Shown: positions 1 through 7,700 of the stretch, piece after piece | How positions within the stretch are numbered: the stretch's first letter is position 1 | How the letters are laid out: the number at the start of each line of letters is the position of its first letter | Assembly: GCA_016880505.1 (NCBI GenBank) | Contig: JAEHDI010000884.1 | Span: 1 to 18,227 of the forward strand | Source: Bryobacterales bacterium | Lineage (GTDB): Bacteria > Acidobacteriota > Terriglobia > Bryobacterales > Bryobacteraceae | Reading direction: 5' to 3' | Length of the DNA: 18,227 bases | Notes under the pieces: model-generated | The model's database searches: none | The model's input: the letters and a program-made list of their open reading frames with translations, nothing else | What the model was told of the DNA's origin: nothing | Translations under genes and position numbers: made by a program

Positions 1-747
1 ATTTCCACCATTTCCGCATTCGTGGCCGCGGGTGCGGGGGCGCGCGTCGCCAAACACGGCAACCGTTCGATCTCCAGCCGCTGCGGCAGCGCAGACGTGA
101 TGGAGGGACTTGGAGTAAGGATCGCGCTGACGCCGGAACAGATGGCTCGGGCAATCCGCGAGGTGGGCATTGCGTTTCTATTCGCTCCGGCGATCCATGT
201 TGCGATGAGACACGCGCAAGCGGCGCGGCTGGAACTAAGAACGCGCACGGTGTTCAACATCCTGGGTCCGCTAACCAACCCGGCTGGAGCGCAGGCGCAA
301 CTGGTCGGCGCGCCGGACGAGCACGCGGCGGAGTTGATGGCCGAGGCTCTGGCCGCCCTTGGCCTTACCCGGGGGTTCGTGGCCCACGGCTCCGATGGTC
401 TCGACGAGATCACCACGACCGGGCCGTCCCTTCTGATCGAGATCGCGGGCGGAACCGTGACCCGCCGCACCGTCGGCCCAGAGGACTTCGGGGTGCCATG
501 CGCGCGGAAAGCCGACCTTCTCGGCGGGGACCTGGAGGCAAACTGCGAAATTGCCAGAGAGGTGCTCGGCGGAGCGCGTGGTCCCCGGCGGGATGTCGTG
601 CTGGTGAACGCATCGGCGGCGTTGGTTGCGGCAGGGCGCGCACGCGATTTCCGGGAGGGCGTTGCGATGGCGGTGGAGTCGATCGACTCGGGAGCCGCGC
701 GCCGAAAAGCCGAGGATCTGGCCCGTTTCACCCAGCAGTTCAGCTAA
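1..747 (+). CDS. trpD: Anthranilate phosphoribosyltransferase TrpD, 5'-truncated by the window edge
   Basis: TrpD joins anthranilate to PRPP to give phosphoribosyl anthranilate, the second step of tryptophan synthesis in the cytoplasm. The frame is open from base 1, so the start lies upstream. 248 residues remain of a family norm near 340, so roughly the first 90, with the GTGGD PRPP loop, are missing. Visible family signatures are the start of the NxST segment (IST at the edge), AKHGNRSISS followed by GSADVMEGLG, FNILGPLTNPAG, and DGLDEITTTGPS near the middle. The C-terminus looks complete, ending in FTQQFS and TAA. It converges on the minus-strand methyltransferase gene with only 9 bases between the stops. 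No other trp gene is in view; upstream neighbours are unknown. I am very sure of the identity. Confidence 0.96.
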   Translation: MSTISAFVAAGAGARVAKHGNRSISSRCGSADVMEGLGVRIALTPEQMARAIREVGIAFLFAPAIHVAMRHAQAARLELRTRTVFNILGPLTNPAGAQAQLVGAPDEHAAELMAEALAALGLTRGFVAHGSDGLDEITTTGPSLLIEIAGGTVTRRTVGPEDFGVPCARKADLLGGDLEANCEIAREVLGGARGPRRDVVLVNASAALVAAGRARDFREGVAMAVESIDSGAARRKAEDLARFTQQFS

Positions 748-756
748 CGGGCGTCG

Positions 757-1311
757 CTACCACCAGGCTTTCCAAGCCAGCAGGCCCACACCGGCCAGAA
801 AACCGGCCAATGCCTGGTACTCCTTATTGCGCCAGTACAGACTCCAGCGAAACGGCAGGGAGGACGCAGACGCCTGGAACCGCGGCCAGAGCATCGGGAC
901 CCGTTCCGCGTACCCAGCGTACTCCGGGAACAGCTTGCGAAGATGTTGCTCCTCGAGTTCGATCACGGGCAGATAGACGAGTGCAAAGGCGGCCGCAAGG
1001 ACCGCTGCCAGTAACGAACTGCGCGACGCGAGTGCGAATCCGGCGGCGACCAGCAGAGTTCCAAGATACAGCGGGTTCCGCATCCAGGCATACGGCCCGC
1101 CGGTCGCGAGGCATTCGTTCTTGGCGAGGTGGCCCGCCGCCCAGCCACGCAGAAGCAAACCGACCACAGCAATTGGCAGACCGACAGTAAGTGAGCGCGG
1201 CACCGGATCGGAGAGCAGAACAAACGCAGCCACGAGCAGGAAGCCGCTCGGAACCCGGAGACGGGCGACGGCGTCGGCGTACGGCTTGGGGAACCAGTGG
1301 CGTCGCGTCAT
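757..1311 (-). CDS. Isoprenylcysteine carboxyl methyltransferase / phospholipid methyltransferase family membrane protein
   Basis: A 184-residue integral membrane protein of the ICMT/PEMT methyltransferase family, which uses S-adenosylmethionine at the membrane. Family hallmarks seen are GPYAWMRNPLYLG (residues 72-84) and EEQHLRKLFPEYAGYAERV (120-138), the usual C-terminal SAM- and substrate-binding elements. Hydrophobic segments lie near residues 20-34, 42-56, 82-96, 99-116 and 166-180. Its ATG overlaps the stop of the upstream GT9 gene by four bases (ATGA, 1308-1311), so it is the last gene of the heptosyltransferase operon and is probably translationally coupled to it. Bacteria have no prenylated CaaX proteins of the eukaryotic kind, so the substrate cannot be read from the sequence. 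A lipid, quinone-like or LPS-related acceptor is possible but only inferred from context. Confidence 0.85.
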   Translation of the reverse strand: MTRRHWFPKPYADAVARLRVPSGFLLVAAFVLLSDPVPRSLTVGLPIAVVGLLLRGWAAGHLAKNECLATGGPYAWMRNPLYLGTLLVAAGFALASRSSLLAAVLAAAFALVYLPVIELEEQHLRKLFPEYAGYAERVPMLWPRFQASASSLPFRWSLYWRNKEYQALAGFLAGVGLLAWKAWW

Positions 1312-2315
1312 CGAGCGGAACTAGCCTGGCACTGAGAGACGGAAAGGCGCTCCCGGAGCGCTGCGAGCACGTCGTCTGGCGAGATCCTGCGCATCGCGGG
1401 ATGGGGCTCCTTTTTCCGTTTGTAGGACGTGGTGGCGGCCGGGTCGCGAAGGACAGTGAAACTGGAGCCGTACGGACCGTTGCGCGAGGGGTCAGTCGGA
1501 CCGAAGATCGCCACCCCCGGCTTTTGAAGCGCCGCGGCGAGGTGCATCGGACCGCTGTCGATCCCGACGACGGCGAGGGCGCTGCGCGTGGCGTGGATCA
1601 GCCCCGGGATACCGGAGAGGTGAACCACTGCACCGGCGACCTGGGTAAGCGTCCCGGCAGCCTGAGGCGGGCCGTTAAGGACGAGCGGCAGGTCGAGGTC
1701 CCGCCGGAGGAGTCCGGCGAGCGTGGAATAGTAGTCGAGCGGCCATTGCTTCCCCGGCCATCCGGCGAGCGGGCTGGCGAGGACGAAACCGCCCTTCGGA
1801 AGCCCGCCCTCGTCTGTTCCATCGGGTACCGGAAAGGCGCTGACGATGCTGGACGCACCGGCCGCCGAAGCCAGTTCGAGATTCCGGTCCACGACGTGCG
1901 AGGCCTGCGCCAGCACCCGGTTCGAGTAAAACAGCGCGGCGACGCGCTCCCGCAGCAGCGACTGGTGGAATCCGTAGATCAGATCCGGGCGGGCGACGGA
2001 GGCGACGATGGCCGACTTCACTAGACCCTGAAAATCAACGGCCAGATCGAAACGGCGATGGCGGAGCTCCCGCCAGGCGGAAACAAGGCCTCGGAACGTT
2101 TCCCGCTCGAACAGGATCGCCTCGTCGACGAACGGATTTCCCTCGATCAGCGGAGCCCATTTGGGAGCGATCACCCAACTCAGCCGGGAATTCGGGAAGC
2201 CGTGCTTCAGGGTGGCGACAGCAGGCAAAGCGTGCAGCACGTCACCCATCGCCCCGAGGCGCACGACGAGGATCCTCGGGCCGGAACTAGCTTGCGTGCT
2301 GCCGGCTGTGTACAT
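1308..2315 (-). CDS. Glycosyltransferase family 9, heptosyltransferase I (WaaC)-like
   Basis: A 335-residue GT9 protein, probably transferring a heptose from ADP-heptose onto the Kdo region of LPS at the inner face of the cytoplasmic membrane. Seen in order: N-terminal PRILVVRLGAMGDVLHALPA (13-32) with the family GD pair at 24-25; FDLAVDFQGL (89-98); SPLAGWPGKQWP (181-192) with the donor-phosphate-binding lysine; DSGPMHLAAAL (253-263); and FGPTDPSRNGPYG (271-283). The DFQGL and FGPTDPxRNGPYG forms resemble WaaC more than WaaF. The ATG at 2315 overlaps the end of the upstream HldE2-like gene by 29 bases. No later start codon precedes the first beta strand, so I keep it. The acceptor is inferred, so I leave the symbol blank. 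The protein ends in a Ser/Gln/Ala-rich tail. Confidence 0.88.
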   Translation of the reverse strand: MYTAGSTQASSGPRILVVRLGAMGDVLHALPAVATLKHGFPNSRLSWVIAPKWAPLIEGNPFVDEAILFERETFRGLVSAWRELRHRRFDLAVDFQGLVKSAIVASVARPDLIYGFHQSLLRERVAALFYSNRVLAQASHVVDRNLELASAAGASSIVSAFPVPDGTDEGGLPKGGFVLASPLAGWPGKQWPLDYYSTLAGLLRRDLDLPLVLNGPPQAAGTLTQVAGAVVHLSGIPGLIHATRSALAVVGIDSGPMHLAAALQKPGVAIFGPTDPSRNGPYGSSFTVLRDPAATTSYKRKKEPHPAMRRISPDDVLAALRERLSVSQCQASSAR

Positions 2316-2679
2316 GTCGAATCAGGTTCCGGGTGAGCTTTTCGTCATCGGCTTCCATTCGAACGGCGTCACCGGCCTGGAGGCGAGCAAGCAGGTCGCC
2401 GATCGTGCCGCCATCCGGAAGCACCACGTAGTCTACCACCGCGAGCGCGGCAACCAGTTCCGCCCGCGCTGCGGCCGCCAGGACCGGCGCGATTGGAGTG
2501 TTCACGACCACGACCAAGGCACCGGCGCCCGCTCGCGCAGCGGCCAGGCGACGGCCGTGTTCGGCGAGCACCGGGTCAAAGCAGCCGGTAACGACGCTAA
2601 CGGCTACGCCGCTGTCTCGCAGTCGCCGTACGATTGACTCGGCCGCGGCCGGAGTGAGGATCTTTTTTCGTGTGTCCAC
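2287..2679 (-). CDS. Degenerate HldE2/RfaE2-like nucleotidyltransferase (probable pseudoenzyme)
   Basis: With a GTG start at 2679 this is a 130-residue protein. It follows the usual layout of the heptose-1-phosphate adenylyltransferase domain: an N-terminal lead KKILTPAAAESIVRRLRDSG, a beta strand into TGCFDP (31-36), VVVVNTP (56-62) and ARAELVAALAVVDYVV (71-86), which matches ERAELVLALQAVDAV of the intact paralogue at 4269. The catalytic HxGH has become L38-A39-E40-H41, so only the last histidine remains. The later LIKG and STT segments are also missing. ATP binding and adenylyl transfer are therefore doubtful. A longer reading from ATG 2715 or GTG 2730 is open, but the domain starts at 2679 by homology. 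An AAGGAG lies 16 bases before that GTG, farther than usual. The 5' end overlaps the preceding ORF, so a frameshifted fusion is possible. Confidence 0.68.
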   Translation of the reverse strand: MDTRKKILTPAAAESIVRRLRDSGVAVSVVTGCFDPVLAEHGRRLAAARAGAGALVVVVNTPIAPVLAAAARAELVAALAVVDYVVLPDGGTIGDLLARLQAGDAVRMEADDEKLTRNLIRHVHSRQHAS

Positions 2680-3130
2680 TTTGCTGTCTGGCGAACTCCT
2701 TCGCACTTTCCGCATCCGCCCCCGCCGCACGGGCCAGCGTGTAGGCCGCCCATGCCGCGGGCGTCTTCAAAAACCGGTACCGTTCGTCCCGCTGGTCAAG
2801 CAGCGGCATCATTCGGCGGCCGTCGGCGATAGCATACTGCTGCTCGACGTCGGTGACGGCTTCGATGGCTTCGTCCCAGTCGCCCGCGGTGAACAGAACT
2901 GCGTGGCAGCCGCCGGCCCTGTCCGCGGCGGCCTCTGCGACCGCCTTTCTCAACCGGCCGACCGCCGAGGCATCCAGACCGATCTGTTCGAGCCGGCGTT
3001 TCGTAGCAGCCGAGCCGAGTCCGACCGGCAGCGCCCGCGCCCCAAGCTGCCGAAGCGCCTGAAGTTCAGCCGAACTTCGGTTGAAGTCGCCGACCACCAG
3101 GATCAGGAAGCGCCATGCCCACTCGAACAT
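2597..3130 (-). CDS. Hypothetical protein in the LPS heptose operon, possibly frameshifted at its 3' end
   Basis: A 177-residue ORF that I do not recognise. The start is well supported: ATG at 3130 lies 15 bases after the waaF-like stop and is preceded by a GGGGGA ribosome-binding site at nine bases. The N-terminal half looks like a small alpha/beta fold: strand FLILVVGD (8-15), a helix rich in Ala/Leu/Gln, then strand ARALPVGL (31-38). A second strand, HAVLFTAGDW, lies at 76-85. An amphipathic Ala-rich helix follows at about 124-150. From about residue 153 the sequence turns basic and low in complexity, reading out of frame through the first 80 bases of the HldE2-like gene. That tail is unlikely to be selected protein. 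Either the gene ends in a long overlap, or a frameshift near the A6 run (2663-2668) split a longer protein. No function is proposed. Confidence 0.6.
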   Translation of the reverse strand: MFEWAWRFLILVVGDFNRSSAELQALRQLGARALPVGLGSAATKRRLEQIGLDASAVGRLRKAVAEAAADRAGGCHAVLFTAGDWDEAIEAVTDVEQQYAIADGRRMMPLLDQRDERYRFLKTPAAWAAYTLARAAGADAESAKEFARQQSGHTKKDPHSGRGRVNRTATARQRRSR

Positions 3131-3145
3131 CGTCCGCGATCCCCC

Positions 3146-4195
3146 CTATTTCAGCAGGTCGAGCGCCTCCAGCGCCACCCGCTCAGCGGAGACGCGGATC
3201 ATGCAACGGTGATCGATCGGGCACTCGCGCAAGAAGCAGGGGCTGCACTCGACCGGTTCGCGGACCACACGAACGATGGGACCGGACGGGCCGGTCGTTT
3301 CGTGGTCGGTCGCGCCGAACACCGCGACCGTGGGCACTCCTAACGCCGAGGCGATGTGCATGGCGCCCGAATCGTTCGTGAGGAACAGTTCGCACGCGGC
3401 CGCCAGATCGATGAAGCCGGCGAGCGTCGTGGCGCCGGCCAGGTTGATTGCTCTTCGACCGGCGTAGCGGATGCCTGCCTCGACCTGCTCGCACACGCCG
3501 CGCTCGCCGGCTGAACCGAACACGGCTACGTCAGCCCCCTGCTGGGAGGCGACGCGGCCGGCGGCTTCAGCGAACCGCTCCGGCAACCAGCGTTTGGCCG
3601 TGCCGTACGCCGCTCCGGGGCTGACACCCACCACCGGTCCGCGAAGGCCCAGTTCTTCAAAACGCCGGCGACCGGACTGGCGCGCGGCGGATACGGCATC
3701 GAGCAGGATCGGCTCTGCCGGAGGCAGAGCGTTCAGTATCCCAGCCCGCCTCAGAAGTTCGAGGTAGTAGTAGCGCTCGTGGCGAGGGATCTCTCCCGCC
3801 GCGGGCGGAGGCACGGCGTGGGTAAGCAGGATGCGGCGGGCATCCCGGCTGTAGCCGATTCGCGATGGAATGCGAGCGAGCCAGACAATGAGCGCCGCGT
3901 CGAAGGAGTTGGGCAGAAGGATGGCGCAATCGAAACTATCGCGCGACAGTTCCCGCGCGGCGTTCCACTTGCTTGACCAGTCCCGGGCGCCAGGGCTGGC
4001 GTTATACGGGATCACACGATCGGCGAACGACTCGCGGAAGTAGAGATCGGCCACCCAAGGACGCGCCTGTACGGCAATGTGCGCCTTAGGGAAGCGCTCC
4101 CGCAGCGCCCGAAGCGCCGGCAACGACATGACGGCATCGCCCACCCAGTTGGTGGACCGCACGAGGATCCGCTGAAAATCGGAAGTCGCGGCCAA
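3146..4195 (-). CDS. waaF: Lipopolysaccharide heptosyltransferase II (WaaF-like, GT9)
   Basis: A 349-residue GT9 enzyme, close to the 348 of classic WaaF, which adds the second heptose of the LPS inner core from ADP-heptose in the cytoplasm. Seen: RILVRSTNWVGDAVMSLPAL (9-28) with the GD pair at 19-20; SPGAAYGTAKRWLPERFAE (192-210), a WaaF-type donor loop with the lysine and RW; TNDSGAMHIASALGVPTVAVFG (273-294, last Rossmann strand); ATDHETTGP; and a cysteine cluster ECSPCFLRECPIDHRCM (316-332, Cys 317, 320, 325, 331) typical of the WaaF C-terminus. The start is a TTG at 4195. No ATG or GTG is in frame upstream before a long uninterrupted stretch, and none lies before the first strand downstream. 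It is the first gene of the minus-strand operon, fired from the divergent region with hldE2. Confidence 0.92.
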   Translation of the reverse strand: MAATSDFQRILVRSTNWVGDAVMSLPALRALRERFPKAHIAVQARPWVADLYFRESFADRVIPYNASPGARDWSSKWNAARELSRDSFDCAILLPNSFDAALIVWLARIPSRIGYSRDARRILLTHAVPPPAAGEIPRHERYYYLELLRRAGILNALPPAEPILLDAVSAARQSGRRRFEELGLRGPVVGVSPGAAYGTAKRWLPERFAEAAGRVASQQGADVAVFGSAGERGVCEQVEAGIRYAGRRAINLAGATTLAGFIDLAAACELFLTNDSGAMHIASALGVPTVAVFGATDHETTGPSGPIVRVVREPVECSPCFLRECPIDHRCMIRVSAERVALEALDLLK

Positions 4196-4268
4196 GTCTT
4201 CATGGTACAGCCTGGAGCCGAGACCCAGCGGACCGCTACAATAGCAGCAGGCTGCCTCGGAAGCCGAA
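4196..4268. promoter_or_regulatory. Divergent promoter region between waaF-like and hldE2 genes
   Basis: Seventy-three bases separate two divergent starts. On the plus strand TACAAT (4237-4242) is a five-of-six match to a -10 box. A weak TGGAGC (4213-4218) lies 18 bases upstream as -35. The start would then fall about 20 bases before the hldE2 ATG, which has GGAAG at 4259-4263 as ribosome-binding site. On the minus strand the overlapping TATTGT could serve as a -10 for the waaF-like gene. The minus-strand -35 is not convincing. This is a reading of motifs only. Confidence 0.4.
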
Positions 4269-4751
4269 ATGGGACGATTCTACACTCGAGAAGAACTGGT
4301 GGACGCACGGGCCGAATGGAAGCGGCAGGGTAAGTCCGTCGTCTTTACAAACGGGTGCTACGACATCCTGCATCCGGGGCACATCCGCCTGCTTGAGAAG
4401 GCCCGGGCCCTGGGCGACATCCTGATTCTGGCGATTAACAGCGACTCTAGCGTGCGCCGGCTCAAGGGCGCGTCCCGGCCGTTGAACCCCGAACAGGAGA
4501 GGGCGGAACTCGTGCTCGCTCTTCAAGCAGTCGACGCCGTGACCGTGTTCGACGAAGACACTCCCCGAGAGTTGATCGCCGAGGTGTTGCCGGACGTGCT
4601 GATCAAGGGCGCCGACTGGGCGCATTTCATTGCAGGTCGAGAAGAAGTCGAAGCGGCCGGCGGCAAAGTCCTTTCGACGCCGCTTGAGCCTGGATATTCT
4701 ACGACTGGAATAGTAGAACTGCTGCTGACGCGTACCGTTCAGCCCGCATGA
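4269..4751 (+). CDS. hldE2: D-glycero-beta-D-manno-heptose 1-phosphate adenylyltransferase (HldE domain 2 / RfaE2, stand-alone)
   Basis: This cytoplasmic enzyme makes ADP-heptose from ATP and heptose 1-phosphate, supplying the two GT9 transferases encoded divergently. The 160-residue length fits the stand-alone domain 2 form rather than the two-domain HldE of enterobacteria. Seen: lead helix then SVVFTNGCYDILHPGHIRLL (23-42) with intact HPGH at 35-38; ILAINSDSSVRRLKG (53-67); RPLNPEQERAELVLAL (70-85); EDTPRELIAEVLPDVLIKGADW (96-117, the LIKG loop); and GYSTTGIVELL near the end. The kinase domain (HldE1/HldA) is not in the window. The ATG is preceded by GGAAG at five bases. The stop overlaps the mfd start as ATGA (4748-4751), so the two are translated as a coupled pair. 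Confidence 0.94.
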   Translation: MGRFYTREELVDARAEWKRQGKSVVFTNGCYDILHPGHIRLLEKARALGDILILAINSDSSVRRLKGASRPLNPEQERAELVLALQAVDAVTVFDEDTPRELIAEVLPDVLIKGADWAHFIAGREEVEAAGGKVLSTPLEPGYSTTGIVELLLTRTVQPA

Positions 4752-7700
4752 CTCATCCGGAGATTCGTAACCTCCTGGAAGGATTGGGCCGGCATCCCGC
4801 CTTTCAGGAACTGTTGGGCCGGATACAAAAGGAACCGGTCTCGCGCAACCCTCTCTCCGGCCTGAACCCGACAGCAAAAGCGCTCTACACGGTTCTTCTG
4901 TGGAAGGCGTTTGAGCGGCCGGTGATCGTCGTCGTCGAAGGCGTCCGGCAAGCGGAGGCCCTTGGCGAGACTGTCGAGACTCTGTTCGACCTGCTTCGTG
5001 GCGGACGCTCCGTCCCACCCCCACAAGTCCTGCCGGCGCTGGACGTCCTTCCGCATCAACGGTTGTCCCCGCACTCGGAGATCAGCGAAGAGCGTGCGGT
5101 CGGTCTCTGGCGGCTCGCCTCGGGCGTTGCCCCGATCACAATCACCCCGATCACGTCGGCGCTGCTTCGAACCGAGACGGCGGAGTTTTACCGCCAACTC
5201 GCGATCACGCTCCGGGCTGGAGAAGAGGTCCCGTTCGACGCGGTTGTAGAGCACCTGCGTTCGGTAGGGTACGAGCACCGGGAGCCGGTCGAGATGGTTG
5301 GGGAGTTCTCAGTCCGCGGCGGCATTCTCGACGTGTTCTCGCCTGAGGCGTCCCGGCCGGTGCGCATCGAATTCATCGGAGACCAGGTGGAATCGATGCG
5401 GAGATTCGACGTGGAGACACAGCGCTCCGTGGTCAAGACCGAGGAGTGCACGCTGCTGCCGCTATCGGAGACGCCGAAATCGGCCGGTCTTTTCGCCGAG
5501 CTCTACGAACGTTTGGGGCGGGAGCACGTGCCGAACATGGACGAGGCGTTCCCCGGTTGGGAGTTCATGGCGGCGCTCGTACGTCCCCGCGAGAACTCGC
5601 TTATCGAACTTGCGGCGAACCCCCTGGTGATATGGGACGAGCCGGCTCAGCTCAGGGATGTCGCAAACCGTCTATGGGAACGCATGGAGACGACCGAACC
5701 GGTCGGGACGTGTCCTCCGGACCGGATTTTCTTCCGGTGGGACGAACTGGACGAAAGGCTCGGCTCGGCCGCACAGGTCGAGTTTACCGAGCTCGCTCTC
5801 GATCCGCGACCCGGCCCGCGCATCGGCACCCGGCCGGCGATGACGTTCCACGGCAACATGCCCGTAGCGGTTGCCGAAACCAGGAATGCGGTCGAGCAGG
5901 GCGGCCGCGTGGTCTTCTTCGCCGCATCGGCAGGAGAACTGGAGAGACTTGCCGACGTCTTCCGGGAGTATTCGGTTCCGTTTCAGCTTGGTATTGAGCC
6001 TTCCGCCTCCACGCCCCAATACCTGGCTGAGCACGCCTATCTCGCGGGCTCTGCGGCAAGCACGTATCTGGTCAAGGGCCTTCTCCGGCGCGGAGTAGTG
6101 TTCCCCGAGCAGCAGGTGACACTGTTTGGCTCGGAAGATCTGTTCGACTCCTCGGAACTGGTCCCGCGGCCGGCGGCGCGCGCGCACCATTTCGCGTTCT
6201 CGTTCGACCTCACCGACCTGAAGCCTGGCGATTACATGGTTCACTCGGAGCACGGGGTCGGCCGTTTCCTGGGGCTGCGCGAGCTCTCCCTCGGAGATCA
6301 AAAGGGCGATTTCATGCTGCTCGAGTACGCCGGCGAGGCCAAACTGTACGTTCCGCTTCCGCGGCTCGATCTGGTTCAGAAGTATCGCGGGGCGGGCGAC
6401 GGGGCGCCGCCGCTCGATCGTCTCGGCGGAACGACCTGGAACCGCACGAAAAGCCGGGTGAAGGCGAAGATGCGCGACATGGCTGACGAGCTTCTCAAGC
6501 TTTACGCCGAGCGCAAACTAGCGCAGGGTGTGGCCTTCTCCCCCGACAGCAACTGGCAGCGCGAGTTCGAGGATGCGTTCGAGTTCACCGAGACGAAGGA
6601 TCAGCTCGTGGCCGTCCAGGAGATCAAGCGCGACATGGAGGTGGCGCATCCGATGGACCGACTCCTTTGCGGCGACGTCGGATTCGGCAAGACCGAGGTC
6701 GCCATGCGGGCGGTGTTTAAGGTGTTGGGCGACGGCCGGCAAGCAGCCGTTCTCGCGCCGACGACGGTCCTCTGTTTTCAGCACTACGAGACCTTCCGCC
6801 GCCGTTTCGGTCCGTTTCCGGTCCGCGTCGAGATGCTAAGCCGTTTTCTGTCGCCCAAAGAGCGGAAGACCGTCCTTGCCGACCTCGCGGACGGAAAGGT
6901 TGACATCGTGATCGGCACGCACCGGCTGTTGTCGAAGGACGTACAGTTCCGCGATCTGGGGTTGCTGATCGTGGACGAGGAACAGCGCTTCGGCGTCGGG
7001 CACAAGGAGCGCCTCAAACAGATTCGGAAGAACGTCGACGTGCTGACGATGAGCGCCACGCCCATCCCGCGAACGCTGCACATGTCCCTTGTCGGACTGC
7101 GCGACATGTCCGTCATCGAGACGCCGCCGAAGGACCGGCTGGCGATCCACACCGTCGTAGCGCATTTCGACTGGGACCTGATCCGTACCGCCGTCGACCA
7201 GGAGTTGAGCCGTGGCGGGCAGGTTTACTTCGTTCACAATCGGACCGATAGCATCTGGTCGCGGGCGGCGATGATCCAGGAGCTTACGCCCCACTCCCGG
7301 GTCGCCGTGGGCCACGGCCAAATGAGCGAGGGGCAACTCGAGAAGGTCATGCTCGGGTTCATGAAGCACGAGTACGACGTGCTCGTATGTACGACAATTA
7401 TAGAAAATGGGCTTGATATTCCTCTTGCAAATACGATTATCGTAGATCACGCCGAGCGTTACGGCCTCTCCGAGTTGTATCAGCTCCGGGGCCGCGTAGG
7501 CCGTTCGAATCGGAGGGCTTACGCGTATCTGTTGGTACCGCCGGACACTGAACTGTCGGAGACCGCTCGAAAGCGTTTGGCCGCGCTGAAAGAATTCAGC
7601 GAACTGGGCGCCGGGTTCAAGATCGCCGCACTCGACCTGGAGTTGCGTGGGGCCGGTAACCTTCTCGGCGGCGAGCAGCACGGCCATATTAACGCCGTCG

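Noticed and set aside
1191..2024. Long plus-strand open frame of 277 codons
   Set aside because: It lies opposite the waaC-like gene and is Arg/Gly/Glu-rich without any domain, as expected for the antisense of a high-GC gene.
2498..3343. Plus-strand open frame of 281 codons across the unknown ORF and waaF-like gene
   Set aside because: I considered it because the minus-strand ORFs here are odd. It is Arg/Pro/Ser-rich, spans three minus-strand frames and lacks any recognisable fold, whereas the minus-strand genes have motifs and spacing.
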